Shown: in pieces, positions 28,518-35,945 of the stretch
How positions within the stretch are numbered: the stretch's first letter is position 1
Layout: each line of letters starts with the position of its first letter
Assembly: GCF_902498805.1 (NCBI RefSeq)
Contig: NZ_LR701576.1
Span: 124,001-188,000 of the forward strand
Reading direction: 5' to 3'
Length of the DNA stretch: 64,000 nt
DNA from: Imperialibacter sp. EC-SDR9
Lineage (GTDB): Bacteria; Bacteroidota; Bacteroidia; Cytophagales; Cyclobacteriaceae
Made by a program: the position numbers and the translations under genes
Notes under the pieces: model-generated
What the model was told of the DNA's origin: nothing
The model's input: the letters and a program-made list of their open reading frames with translations, nothing else
The model's database searches: none

Positions 28518-28580
28518 CCATGGCGGTCAGCAACCGGCGATTGGACTTGCCTGATGTGAGTGCAGGAAATCACTCGCCTT

Positions 28581-29153
28581 TCAGGAGCAGGTGGCGTTGA
28601 GCATTTCGGGTATTGCCTTGCGGAAAAAAGTAGGCGCATGGCCCTGGTGCTCTTTAAATTGATGGGACATATGATTCACGCTGCTATACCCCGTCATGTA
28701 AGCTATTTCCGTTGCCGACAAGGTGGAAGAAGTCAGCAGGTTCTTTACCTTTTCTATCCTTATCGAGATAAAATATTGCTCAAGGGTTATGCCTTCGTGT
28801 TCAGAAAATAGCTTACTGATGGAGCTGTAATTTAGCCCCAGCGACTCGGAAATTTGCTTTGAGAATTTCATTGGTGCGCCGTAATGATAATTTGACTCCA
28901 AAGCTTGATGAATCACAGACTTGACTTGTGATATTAGCTTATGTTGTCTGCTGGAAATAACCTGAAGGTCTGCTTCAGAGAGTATTTCCTCAAGCTGCGA
29001 CTGCTCAGCAGGCGTAAGGCTTTTATTTATTCTTACACTCCCAAGGCTGATTTTCTGCACTATAAAACCCATTTGCTCAAGTTTCGTTTTCACAAAGAGG
29101 ATGCAACGATCGCAGACCATGCCCTTTATTTGAATTTGGTACTTTTGCTCCAT
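28581..29153 (-). CDS. AraC-family regulator with N-terminal CxxC (HMA-like) domain, copy 1
   Basis: About 190 residues from the ATG at 29151-29153; an upstream TTG in frame is less likely. The N-terminus (YQIQIKGMVCDRCILFV, then strands and helices to about residue 60) has the beta-alpha-beta pattern and MxCxxC motif of heavy-metal-associated domains. The C-terminal half is an AraC double helix-turn-helix (SESLGLNYSSISKLFSE and SATEIAYMTGYSSVNHMSHQFK). It is paralogous to the regulator 100 nt upstream. The context suggests control of the adjacent efflux genes. Metal, thiol or redox sensing by the CxxC is inference; no sugar-binding cupin domain is present. Confidence 0.87.
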   Translation of the reverse strand: MEQKYQIQIKGMVCDRCILFVKTKLEQMGFIVQKISLGSVRINKSLTPAEQSQLEEILSEADLQVISSRQHKLISQVKSVIHQALESNYHYGAPMKFSKQISESLGLNYSSISKLFSEHEGITLEQYFISIRIEKVKNLLTSSTLSATEIAYMTGYSSVNHMSHQFKEHQGHAPTFFRKAIPEMLNATCS

Positions 29154-29254
29154 ACCGAAACGCTTTTGGAACAAAGTACATGCTATGCATGCTGGGCGTC
29201 TTTACACAAATACCGGAATGTGTTGTAGAATTCCTTTCTTCAGGATCGAAGCTC

Positions 29255-29833
29255 CTACTCAGATATATGATCAAGGGATTTCCGTTCCATATCAATCTCC
29301 CTGGATTTCTTTAGGGCGGAAGGGGTGAAACCAGTCATCTTTTTAAACTGTGCCGACAGGTGAGCCACACTGCTATAGCCAAGTTTGTCCGCAATCTCGC
29401 TGAGGGTGAGCTCATCATAAAACAACAACTCCTTCACTCTTTCAATTTTTTGCTTGATGATGTATTGCTCCAATGTGACTCCCTCAACAGACGAAAACAA
29501 GTTGCTTAGGTAATTGTAATCAAAATGCAGGCTCTCAGAGAGCACTGTTGACCAATTGTATTTCCTTTCAGATGATTCCTTATTGTGGATGAATTGAATA
29601 ATCAATGACTTCATAGACTCAATAAGCTTCGCCTTCCTGTCATCAATGCGCTCAAACCCCATGAGACTCAATGAAGCGTCGAGCCTGTCGAATTGCTCTT
29701 TTGAAAGTGTCTCATTTTCCAATTCGACTTCGCCCAACACAATGCTTCGTACCTGCAGTTCTTGCTTCTCAAGCTCCTGCCCGATCATCAAGATGCACCG
29801 ATTACAAACCATATTTTTGATGCTTATAAGCAT
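29255..29833 (-). CDS. AraC-family regulator with N-terminal CxxC (HMA-like) domain, copy 2
   Basis: About 192 residues using the ATG at 29831-29833; an in-frame TTG two codons upstream is less likely. It has the same architecture as copy 1: MLISIKNMVCNRCILMI with the CxxC pair, a small alpha/beta region to about residue 60, and a C-terminal AraC HTH pair (SESLHFDYNYLSNLFSS and TLSEIADKLGYSSVAHLSAQFKK). The two proteins have clearly diverged at the sequence level. The start codon lies within a perfect 14-bp palindrome (29820-29833), which could be an operator or could occlude the start. It is the first gene of the minus-strand efflux cluster. Confidence 0.87.
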   Translation of the reverse strand: MLISIKNMVCNRCILMIGQELEKQELQVRSIVLGEVELENETLSKEQFDRLDASLSLMGFERIDDRKAKLIESMKSLIIQFIHNKESSERKYNWSTVLSESLHFDYNYLSNLFSSVEGVTLEQYIIKQKIERVKELLFYDELTLSEIADKLGYSSVAHLSAQFKKMTGFTPSALKKSREIDMERKSLDHISE

Positions 29834-30193
29834 AGGCAACTGGCACTTATCCCTTTATAAAAATAAGTCAACACTGCGAATCACCATAAACTTGAGAGAT
29901 TTTATTTCCTCAGCGTTCGCCAGTTGGTTATTTATTTCGAATAAAATTCTGGTGAGTGAACACGTGAAACTTAGCAGGCAATCCTCCAAATACTTACCCT
30001 CACACCACAGCCACCTTGGCACGCTGCCCAGATGAATTTTAGATATTTCAGCCACCATTTCCCTCCATTCTTTGCCAAAATTCATATTTCAGCCTAATTT
30101 CAGCCCCGCCTATTGAATAGTCAATGAGGTTGCTTTTTTCTGGGCTTAGCGAAGCCCACGTGCACTGCTCAGAAATTATAACTACTGATACAT
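29834..30193. other. Intergenic region upstream of AraC copy 2 and the DUF1080 gene
   Basis: About 360 nt between divergent genes. It holds a 76-codon minus-strand ORF (29855-30085) that I do not accept as a gene for lack of recognisable features, and a perfect 7-bp hairpin, TGGGCTT-AGCG-AAGCCCA at 30141-30158, without a T-run. Promoters for both flanking genes must be here, but no exact TAnnTTTG was found. Confidence 0.5.
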
Positions 30194-32068
30194 ATGATGA
30201 AACGACTCACATTCTCACTGACTCTCTGGCTGGCTGCATATGCTGGCTGGGCTCAGGAAGGATACAAAACTCTCCCGCTAAATGACCTGTCATCGTTCAA
30301 GGCTCAGGCCGGCAACTGGATGATAGTTGGCGATGTAACGATGGACAGAAACCTATCCATTCACCATGAGGCACCGCCTGTTGAAACAGGCAAAAAGAAG
30401 AAAAAGAGTAAGGCCACACCAGAACCGGAGCATCCAGTAAAGTATACTTCCGGGCAGGGCATCCTCCTCAATTTCAACGACGACCAGAAAAAAGACAACC
30501 TGGTCACAAACTGGACTCATGGCGACATTGAGCTGGAGCTGGAGGTGATGATTCCCAAAGGATCGAACTCCGGCATTTACCTTCAAGGTAACTACGAGGT
30601 GCAATTGCTCGATAGCTGGGGGGTGAAAAACCCAGGCTTCGGTGACATTGGCGGCATTTATCGCAACTGGGAAAATGAACCAGCAAAGGCTTATGCCGGG
30701 AAGGCTCCGAGGACAAATGCTGCAAAAGCACCCGGTCTCTGGCAAACAATTAAAATTTCCTTCCAGGCCCCAAGGTTCAATACCGCAGGCGAAAAGGTAG
30801 AAAATGCCCGGTTTGTATTTGTGGAGCTAAATGGTGTGCGCATTCACGACAACCTTGAAGTACCACGCCTTACGGGCGGCCCGATTAATGACAAGGAAGT
30901 GGCCGAGGGCCCTCTCATGATCCAGGGTGACCATGGTCCGGTGGCGTTCAGGAACATCCGTTACAGGTTGCTGAAGCCAGCCAATGTTTCGCTATCTGGT
31001 ATCAACTACGAAGTTTTTGACGGGCATTTTGAAAGTGAAAAGGATTTTAAAGACCTTAAGCCAACTTTGATAGGGTCAACAGAACAACTCACCTGGGAAG
31101 TAGCGAAGAAAGACAATGAGTTTGCTGTAAGATATTACGGCGCACTGGAAATACCAGCCGACGACACTTACAAGTTCAGCGCCAATACTGGCAATGCAAT
31201 GAAGCTGGTCATTGATGGGCAAACGATTTCCAACTACTATGAGCGAGGTGGAAAGCCCGTAAAGCTTACAAAAGGTACCCATTCGGTTGAAATTACCTAC
31301 TTTAAATATGTGAGCTGGGTGAGTCCAAACATGGGACTGTGGGTGGAAAGCTCCAACAGCTACCCTCAGGCATTGCACGCCTTTAGCTCTTTCCCTCCTG
31401 CCAGCAACGTAGCCTCACCGATTATTGTCGAAACAGGGAATAGCCCAAGGCTGCTGAGAGCATTTCTTGATTTCAAGAGAGACAGAAGCCAAAGGCTTAC
31501 TCATACCATTGCCGTGGGTGATCCTGCCGGCCTTAACTACATCTACGACATGAAAAGTGGCAGCGTAGTATGCCTTTGGAGAGGCGGTTTCATTGACGCA
31601 ACACCGATGTGGCACGACAGAGGCGATGGGTCATTCAGGCCGATTGGGGTAGTAGAGTACCTGACAAGCAAACCAACACTGGTACTGCCGGGACAAAGCA
31701 GTGCCAACTTTGAGCTCAACAACATCCCTGATTTCAGAAGCAGTGGGTACACCCTTGATGGCGATGGTCTTCCAACCTTTCTCTATACTTACAGCGGAGC
31801 GAGCGTGAAAGATAAGAGCAAGCTGGTGGAAGAAGGAAAAGTGTTTCAGAGAGAAGTATCTGTTGAAAATGCACCAGCAGGCAGCCAGGTCAGAATAGCT
31901 GAAGGCAGCCAGATTAGAAAACTGGACAATGGAGCCTATGCTATCGACGGCTTTGACTACTACATAGAGCTGAAATCAGCCCAAGAGGCCACTATTGCTG
32001 ATAAGGGAGCTACCAAAGAGCTCCTGGTGCCGACAACTGGTTCGGTTGTTTATCAAATTGTTTGGTAA
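30194..32068 (+). CDS. Secreted DUF1080 (3-keto-disaccharide hydrolase-like) protein with PA14-like domain
   Basis: A 624-residue protein. Signal peptide: residues 1-20 (LTFSLTLWLAAYAGWAQ). Residues about 30-260 form a DUF1080/concanavalin-like domain with the signature DIELELEVMIPKGSNSGIYLQG and a closing GPVAFRNIRYR; a lysine-rich insert KTGKKKKKSK-like stretch lies near residue 60. Residues about 275-400 resemble a PA14-type carbohydrate-binding domain (TYKFSANTGNAMKLVIDGQTI). The C-terminal 220 residues are of unknown fold. DUF1080 members act on 3-keto sugars or bind glycans in the periplasm. The quinoprotein-like dehydrogenase begins 18 nt downstream, and joint work in an oxidised-sugar pathway is a reasonable inference. 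MMKRL offers two adjacent ATG starts. Confidence 0.85.
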   Translation: MMKRLTFSLTLWLAAYAGWAQEGYKTLPLNDLSSFKAQAGNWMIVGDVTMDRNLSIHHEAPPVETGKKKKKSKATPEPEHPVKYTSGQGILLNFNDDQKKDNLVTNWTHGDIELELEVMIPKGSNSGIYLQGNYEVQLLDSWGVKNPGFGDIGGIYRNWENEPAKAYAGKAPRTNAAKAPGLWQTIKISFQAPRFNTAGEKVENARFVFVELNGVRIHDNLEVPRLTGGPINDKEVAEGPLMIQGDHGPVAFRNIRYRLLKPANVSLSGINYEVFDGHFESEKDFKDLKPTLIGSTEQLTWEVAKKDNEFAVRYYGALEIPADDTYKFSANTGNAMKLVIDGQTISNYYERGGKPVKLTKGTHSVEITYFKYVSWVSPNMGLWVESSNSYPQALHAFSSFPPASNVASPIIVETGNSPRLLRAFLDFKRDRSQRLTHTIAVGDPAGLNYIYDMKSGSVVCLWRGGFIDATPMWHDRGDGSFRPIGVVEYLTSKPTLVLPGQSSANFELNNIPDFRSSGYTLDGDGLPTFLYTYSGASVKDKSKLVEEGKVFQREVSVENAPAGSQVRIAEGSQIRKLDNGAYAIDGFDYYIELKSAQEATIADKGATKELLVPTTGSVVYQIVW

Positions 32069-32086
32069 CAAAATCTGAAAGAAATC

Positions 32087-34009
32087 ATGAAAAAATATAT
32101 TTTACTAATAGCCCTGCTTGTTGGGTTCAACGCTTTCTCGCAGGAAGCTGAAGAAAGCAACTTCTACAAGATCATTACCATCCCCACACCGGAGACCATG
32201 CTCCTCGAAGTAGGTGGCATCACAACGCTTCCTGACGGAAGAGTGGCTCTCGCTACCAGAAGAGGTGATGTTTGGATCGTTGAAGATCCGTACATGAGGA
32301 ACAGCAACTTGCCTTCCTTTACCCTTTTCGCCAGCGGCCTTCACGAACCACTAGGACTGACTTTCAAAGAGAATGCCCTATTGACAGCACAGCGAGGTGA
32401 GCTCACAAAGCTGCAGGACACCAACGGCGACGGGCGGGCCGATGTGTATGAAACCATCTATGCCTGGCCCGTATCAGGTCACTACCATGAATACTCTTAT
32501 GGCCCCAAAATAGCCCCTGACGGAAGCATGTTCGTATCAGGCAATGTGGCCTTTGGCGACCAGGAGTGGTGGAGAGGTGAAAGCAGAGTGCCGTGGAGAG
32601 GCTGGATCATGCGTATTTCACCGGAAGGCGATATGGAGCCATGGGCTACTGGCATGCGATCACCCGCTGGACTAGGAATGATCAACGGAGAACTATTCTA
32701 TGCCGACAACCAGGGCGACTGGATTGGCTCTGGAGGTATATGGCACATCAAAAAAGGAAGCTTCACCGGGCATCCGGCAGGTTTGAAATGGGCCGACAGA
32801 GCGGAATCTCCCGTAACTGTTTCCGCTAAAGAATTCTTTTCAAAAGTACATGAGGAAAGAGAACAAGTAGATGGCAGGTACCTCAAGCCCGAGAACAACG
32901 CCGATGAGAAAAATCCGGAGATGCTGTATCATGCAAAAGAAGCGGTACCTGAGATTACGCTGCCAGCGGTATGGTTGCCACATGGTATCCTGGGCATTTC
33001 GAATTCAGAAATTCTTGAGATAGGTGACGACGCCAGCTTTGGCCCGTTCAAAAATCAGCTTTTGATTGGCGACCAGGGTCAAAGCAAAATCATGAGGGTA
33101 AGCCTTGAAAAAGTAAACGGTGACTACCAGGGTGTGGCCTTCGACTTTATTAAAGATTTCCAATCGGGTGTGCTTCGCATGAGCTGGGGCCACGATGGCT
33201 CACTCTTCGTTGGGGAAACCAACAGAGGCTGGGGTTCGGCAGGAAGCACTACATCTGGTCTTGAACGTGTGGTGTGGACGGGCGAGACTCCTTTCGAAAT
33301 GCAAACTGTGAAGGCCATGCCCGACGGCTTTGAGATTCGTTTCACTCAACCTGTCGACAAAGCTTCAGCCGAAGACCTCGACTCTTACGCTGGTCAATCG
33401 TTCATCTACAAGTACCACTCTGTTTATGGAAGCCCTCCTATTAATACAGAAAAACTGGGCATTAAAGGAGTGAAGGTTGCTGATGATGGCATGAGTGTAA
33501 GACTTGTGGTTGACAACCTGCGCCAATACTATGTGCATGAGATCAATCTGCCCGGAATAAAGTCTACAAATGGATCATCGGTGCTCCACGGAACTGGTTA
33601 CTACACCTTGAATAATATTCCTGCAGGCACGAAATTGAACATGTCAGAGGTGAGCACCAAACGGTCATCGGCTTCTAAAAAGGTGGCACCTAAAAAAGTC
33701 GCAGCAAAACCAGCGGCCCCTAAGGCTTCAGCCAATGCTATGCTGACGACTGAGGAGATCAAACCAATTCTGGCCAAAAACACTTGCCTTGCATGCCATC
33801 AGGTGGACAAAAGGCAAGTTGGGCCAGCTTATAAAGACATTGCGGCCAGAAGGTATACGGCGAAGCAAATCGTTGATCTTATCCGCAATCCGAAGGCAGA
33901 AAATTGGCCAGGCTACTCTACGGAAATGCCTCCAATGCCACAAGTATCGGACGAAGATGCGATGAAAATAGCCAACTGGATCATTTCATTACAAGAAGAA
34001 AGACCCTAG
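32087..34009 (+). CDS. Quinoprotein-like sugar dehydrogenase with C-terminal cytochrome c domain
   Basis: A 640-residue protein with a signal peptide (residues 1-18, ILLIALLVGFNAFSQ). Residues about 25-420 form a six-bladed propeller of the glucose/sorbosone dehydrogenase (GSDH) type: GGITTLPDGRVALATRRGDVW, GLTFKENALLTAQRGELTKL, RSPAGLGMINGELFYADNQGDW. A Lys/Ala/Pro-rich linker (about 520-545) leads to a class I cytochrome c domain with heme motif CLACH and a likely axial Met in EMPPMPQVSD. This implies periplasmic oxidation of a sugar or alcohol with electrons passed straight to the fused heme. Whether PQQ is bound cannot be told from sequence; many such Bacteroidota proteins may have lost it. 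Co-transcribed with the DUF1080 gene. Confidence 0.85.
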   Translation: MKKYILLIALLVGFNAFSQEAEESNFYKIITIPTPETMLLEVGGITTLPDGRVALATRRGDVWIVEDPYMRNSNLPSFTLFASGLHEPLGLTFKENALLTAQRGELTKLQDTNGDGRADVYETIYAWPVSGHYHEYSYGPKIAPDGSMFVSGNVAFGDQEWWRGESRVPWRGWIMRISPEGDMEPWATGMRSPAGLGMINGELFYADNQGDWIGSGGIWHIKKGSFTGHPAGLKWADRAESPVTVSAKEFFSKVHEEREQVDGRYLKPENNADEKNPEMLYHAKEAVPEITLPAVWLPHGILGISNSEILEIGDDASFGPFKNQLLIGDQGQSKIMRVSLEKVNGDYQGVAFDFIKDFQSGVLRMSWGHDGSLFVGETNRGWGSAGSTTSGLERVVWTGETPFEMQTVKAMPDGFEIRFTQPVDKASAEDLDSYAGQSFIYKYHSVYGSPPINTEKLGIKGVKVADDGMSVRLVVDNLRQYYVHEINLPGIKSTNGSSVLHGTGYYTLNNIPAGTKLNMSEVSTKRSSASKKVAPKKVAAKPAAPKASANAMLTTEEIKPILAKNTCLACHQVDKRQVGPAYKDIAARRYTAKQIVDLIRNPKAENWPGYSTEMPPMPQVSDEDAMKIANWIISLQEERP

Positions 34010-34036
34010 GCGGCTGGAGAACAGAATGAAGGAAAT

Positions 34037-34070
34037 AAAGGCTTCCAGAGTTAATCTGGGAGCTTTTTTT
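34037..34070. terminator. Intrinsic terminator after the dehydrogenase gene
   Basis: AAAGGCTTCCAGA (34037-34049) pairs with TCTGGGAGCTTTT (34055-34067) with two G-U wobbles and a 5-nt loop, followed by further Ts to 34070. The tail overlaps the stop codon of the convergent ankyrin gene. Confidence 0.85.
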
Positions 34071-34539
34071 ATGCGAGCAGTTTCACAAGCGCTTCCGCTC
34101 CGTGTGCCTGTGCGTGGATCAGGGCTGTGTTCCCTTTGTTGTCCTTCAAATGCTTGTCTGCCCCGGCATCCAGCAGGAGCTTTGCAATTTCAATCTGACC
34201 AAAGGTGGTGGCATAAATGAGGGCAGAGGCTCCTTGCTTGTTCTGAATGTTTACATCAGCGCCATGCTCAAGAAGCAACTCCACTATTTCTACATTGCCC
34301 TTAAAGCAAACGCCCATCAATGCAGTGTTACCAGCAGCGTCAATAGCATTTACATCGACACCACTTGAAAGCAGAAACCTTGCGATTTCGATCTGGTCGC
34401 TATAGGTCGCTAATACAAGGGGCGTAAATCCACGGGCATCTGGCTTTGTCAGCAGCGAACTTTCGGCTGTTGCCATCGCCTTCACACCAGCAAGATCACC
34501 TTGTCGTATCGACTGAAAAAAATCCATTCCTTTTATCAT
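34069..34539 (-). CDS. Ankyrin-repeat protein divergent from oxyR
   Basis: The start is taken as the ATG at 34537-34539 (MIKGMDFFQSIRQGD), giving 156 residues; a longer frame reaching 34632 would run through a terminator hairpin and the predicted transcription start. The protein consists of four to five ankyrin repeats (GFTPLVLATYSDQIEIARFLL, GNTALMGVCFKGNVEIVELLL, GASALIYATTFGQIEIAKLLL, GNTALIHAQAHGAEALVKLLA). There is no signal peptide. In Pseudomonas aeruginosa an ankyrin protein (AnkB) encoded beside catalase KatB supports its activity; pairing with oxyR here suggests a related oxidative-stress role. That is inference from neighbourhood. Its leader carries a terminator-like hairpin ending 5 nt before the start. 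Confidence 0.85.
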   Translation of the reverse strand: MIKGMDFFQSIRQGDLAGVKAMATAESSLLTKPDARGFTPLVLATYSDQIEIARFLLSSGVDVNAIDAAGNTALMGVCFKGNVEIVELLLEHGADVNIQNKQGASALIYATTFGQIEIAKLLLDAGADKHLKDNKGNTALIHAQAHGAEALVKLLA

Positions 34540-34543
34540 TTTA

Positions 34544-34575
34544 GTAAAAAAGGAGCAATCGATTGATTGCTCCTT
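34544..34575 (-). terminator. Intrinsic terminator in the leader of the ankyrin gene
   Basis: On the minus strand AAGGAGCAATC and GATTGCTCCTT form a perfect 11-bp stem with a 4-nt loop, and the 3' arm runs into six Ts (34550-34545). It sits between the predicted transcription start (about 34623) and the ankyrin ATG, so it would end a short transcript or attenuate the mRNA. Confidence 0.8.
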
Positions 34576-34623
34576 ACAAACACCTACTTTATTAGCTGGG
34601 TAACTAATATCATCTATGTTTCT
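34545..34623 (-). ncRNA. Candidate small RNA or attenuated leader divergent from oxyR
   Basis: A minus-strand transcript of about 80 nt is bounded by the promoter at 34661-34630 and the intrinsic terminator at 34575-34544. The arrangement (OxyR box, divergent promoter, short RNA with its own terminator) parallels E. coli oxyR-oxyS, but no sequence homology to OxyS is claimed. The alternative is a regulated 5' leader of the ankyrin mRNA. Confidence 0.4.
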
Positions 34624-34629
34624 ACAGCA

Positions 34630-34661
34630 CAAATGTACGGCTGATACAGTTATAATTCAAA
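34630..34661 (-). promoter_or_regulatory. Divergent promoter opposite oxyR
   Basis: On the minus strand, TTTG (34661-34658), 20 nt, then TACATTTG (34637-34630). Both elements and the spacing match the Bacteroidota sigma consensus exactly. Predicted start near 34623. Confidence 0.6.
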
Positions 34662-34681
34662 CTGATTTTTTTTATAATTAA

Positions 34682-34696
34682 ATAGATATAATCTAT
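34682..34696. promoter_or_regulatory. OxyR-box half operator in the oxyR upstream region
   Basis: ATAGATATAATCTAT fits ATAGnTnnnAnCTAT, one half of the classic OxyR operator, at every defined position. It lies 20 nt before the oxyR ATG and is centred about 66 nt upstream of the predicted divergent start. A degenerate copy (ACTAATATCATCTAT) is at 34603-34617. A second half-site at the canonical spacing was not found. Confidence 0.6.
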
Positions 34697-34716
34697 ATTG
34701 CAGAAAGCATGATTTA

Positions 34717-35661
34717 ATGAATCTACAGCAACTTGAGTACATAGTAGCGCTCGATAACGAGAGAAGCTTTTCAAAAGCGTCAGATCAGTGCCACGTCACT
34801 CAGCCTACGTTGAGCATGATGATCCAAAAGCTGGAGTCAGAATATGACATAAAAATTTTTGACCGTAGCAAATACCCTGTGGTACCTACTGAAACTGGTA
34901 AGATTTTGATTAGCCAGGCCAGGCTCATTTTGCAGGAAGTGCACAAAATTCAAGAACTGGTGCAGGAAAAAAAGAACACGATTGCCGGCGATTTACAAAT
35001 TGGCATCATTCCAACAATCGCCCCCTACCTGCTGCCGCTCTTTATCTATGAGTTTAATGTCAGGTACCCAAACATAAAACTGAAGATCTCAGAGCATGTC
35101 ACGGACGAAATACTGGAAAAGCTGGACGAAGGCAAGCTAGACGCTGGCATACTGGTAAGTCCCGACGACACTAAGCTGTTCAACGTCTTTCCACTCTACT
35201 ACGAGCCGTTTGTGGTGTACTCGGCAAGAACCTTTGACAAGGAACTCTTGCTGGCAGAGGATATTGACCCCAACGAGTTGCTGTTGCTTGAAGAGAGCCA
35301 CTGCTTCCGTTCACAAATCATTCAATTCTGTGAGCTTAGAGATAAGAAAGAAAACATGCTTGAATTCACTTCAGGCAGCCTCGAAACGTTAAGAAACCTG
35401 GCGGACAAAAACCTTGGCATCACCATCCTTCCAGAATTGAGCACTTTGCAGTTGAGAGACAGTGATTCAAAAAAGCTCAAACGTTTTGCCGCCCCAGCGC
35501 CGTTTAGGGTCATTAGTCTGATGACAAGACGTGACTTTGTGAAAAAGAGAATGATAACGGCATTTATGGAGGAGATCAAAAAGCATATTCCGGAAAAATT
35601 CCAGGCGCCACAAGGGCAGGAAATCGCCTACAGGCGAAAAGAAAAGAAGGTTACTTTTTAA
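34717..35661 (+). CDS. oxyR: OxyR, peroxide-sensing LysR-family activator
   Basis: A 314-residue LysR-type regulator. It has an N-terminal winged HTH (residues 1-60, FSKASDQCHVTQPTLSMMIQKLE), a linker helix and a periplasmic-binding-like sensor domain. The redox cysteines are both present and at OxyR spacing: HCFRSQIIQFC gives Cys196 and Cys205, matching Cys199 and Cys208 of E. coli. The following SLETLRNLADKNLGITILPEL is also OxyR-like. H2O2 oxidation forms the disulfide and activates transcription of peroxide-defence genes. The gene is divergent from the ankyrin gene, with an OxyR box between them, so autoregulation is likely. The C-terminal tail is basic. Confidence 0.93.
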   Translation: MNLQQLEYIVALDNERSFSKASDQCHVTQPTLSMMIQKLESEYDIKIFDRSKYPVVPTETGKILISQARLILQEVHKIQELVQEKKNTIAGDLQIGIIPTIAPYLLPLFIYEFNVRYPNIKLKISEHVTDEILEKLDEGKLDAGILVSPDDTKLFNVFPLYYEPFVVYSARTFDKELLLAEDIDPNELLLLEESHCFRSQIIQFCELRDKKENMLEFTSGSLETLRNLADKNLGITILPELSTLQLRDSDSKKLKRFAAPAPFRVISLMTRRDFVKKRMITAFMEEIKKHIPEKFQAPQGQEIAYRRKEKKVTF

Positions 35662-35670
35662 TTTAGACTC

Positions 35671-35910
35671 GTGAAAAATATACTCATTGAAGGACTGGGC
35701 TGGGTAGGTGCTGTTCTGCTGTTGGCCGGGTTTGCGCTAACTAGCTACGGTGTTTTGGAGGGGGTATCCTTCGAGTTTCAGTTGTTGAACCTGCTTGGAA
35801 GTGGCTTGTTGGCCATTTACACCTATATCAAGAAGGCCTATCCGAATACAGTTCTCAATATCATTTGGATAGTCATCAGCGTCATAGCGATATTTAATAT
35901 CTTCATCTAA
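35671..35910 (+). CDS. Small membrane protein (CBU_0592-like family)
   Basis: A 79-residue protein with three hydrophobic segments (about 5-27, 32-50 and 57-77: VGAVLLLAGFALTSYGVL, FQLLNLLGSGLLAIYTYIK, VLNIIWIVISVIAIFNIFI). The pattern and length match the CBU_0592-type small integral membrane family, whose function is unknown. The start codon is GTG at 35671, 9 nt after the oxyR stop, so the gene may be co-transcribed with oxyR. Confidence 0.8.
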   Translation: MKNILIEGLGWVGAVLLLAGFALTSYGVLEGVSFEFQLLNLLGSGLLAIYTYIKKAYPNTVLNIIWIVISVIAIFNIFI

Positions 35911-35945
35911 GTCAATAGAACGTTTCCTTGCCTTTTTTGATAAAA

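Noticed and set aside
29855-30085. 76-codon minus-strand ORF upstream of the second AraC gene
   Set aside because: No recognisable domain, no convincing start signal, unusual composition (clusters of Cys and Trp); it is treated as part of the intergenic region.
30141-30158. Hairpin TGGGCTT-AGCG-AAGCCCA as a terminator
   Set aside because: There is no T-run on either strand after the stem, so it is not an intrinsic terminator.
34540-34632. N-terminal extension of the ankyrin protein
   Set aside because: The extension would be translated through a terminator stem and begins upstream of the predicted transcription start; the ATG at 34539 gives a clean ankyrin start.
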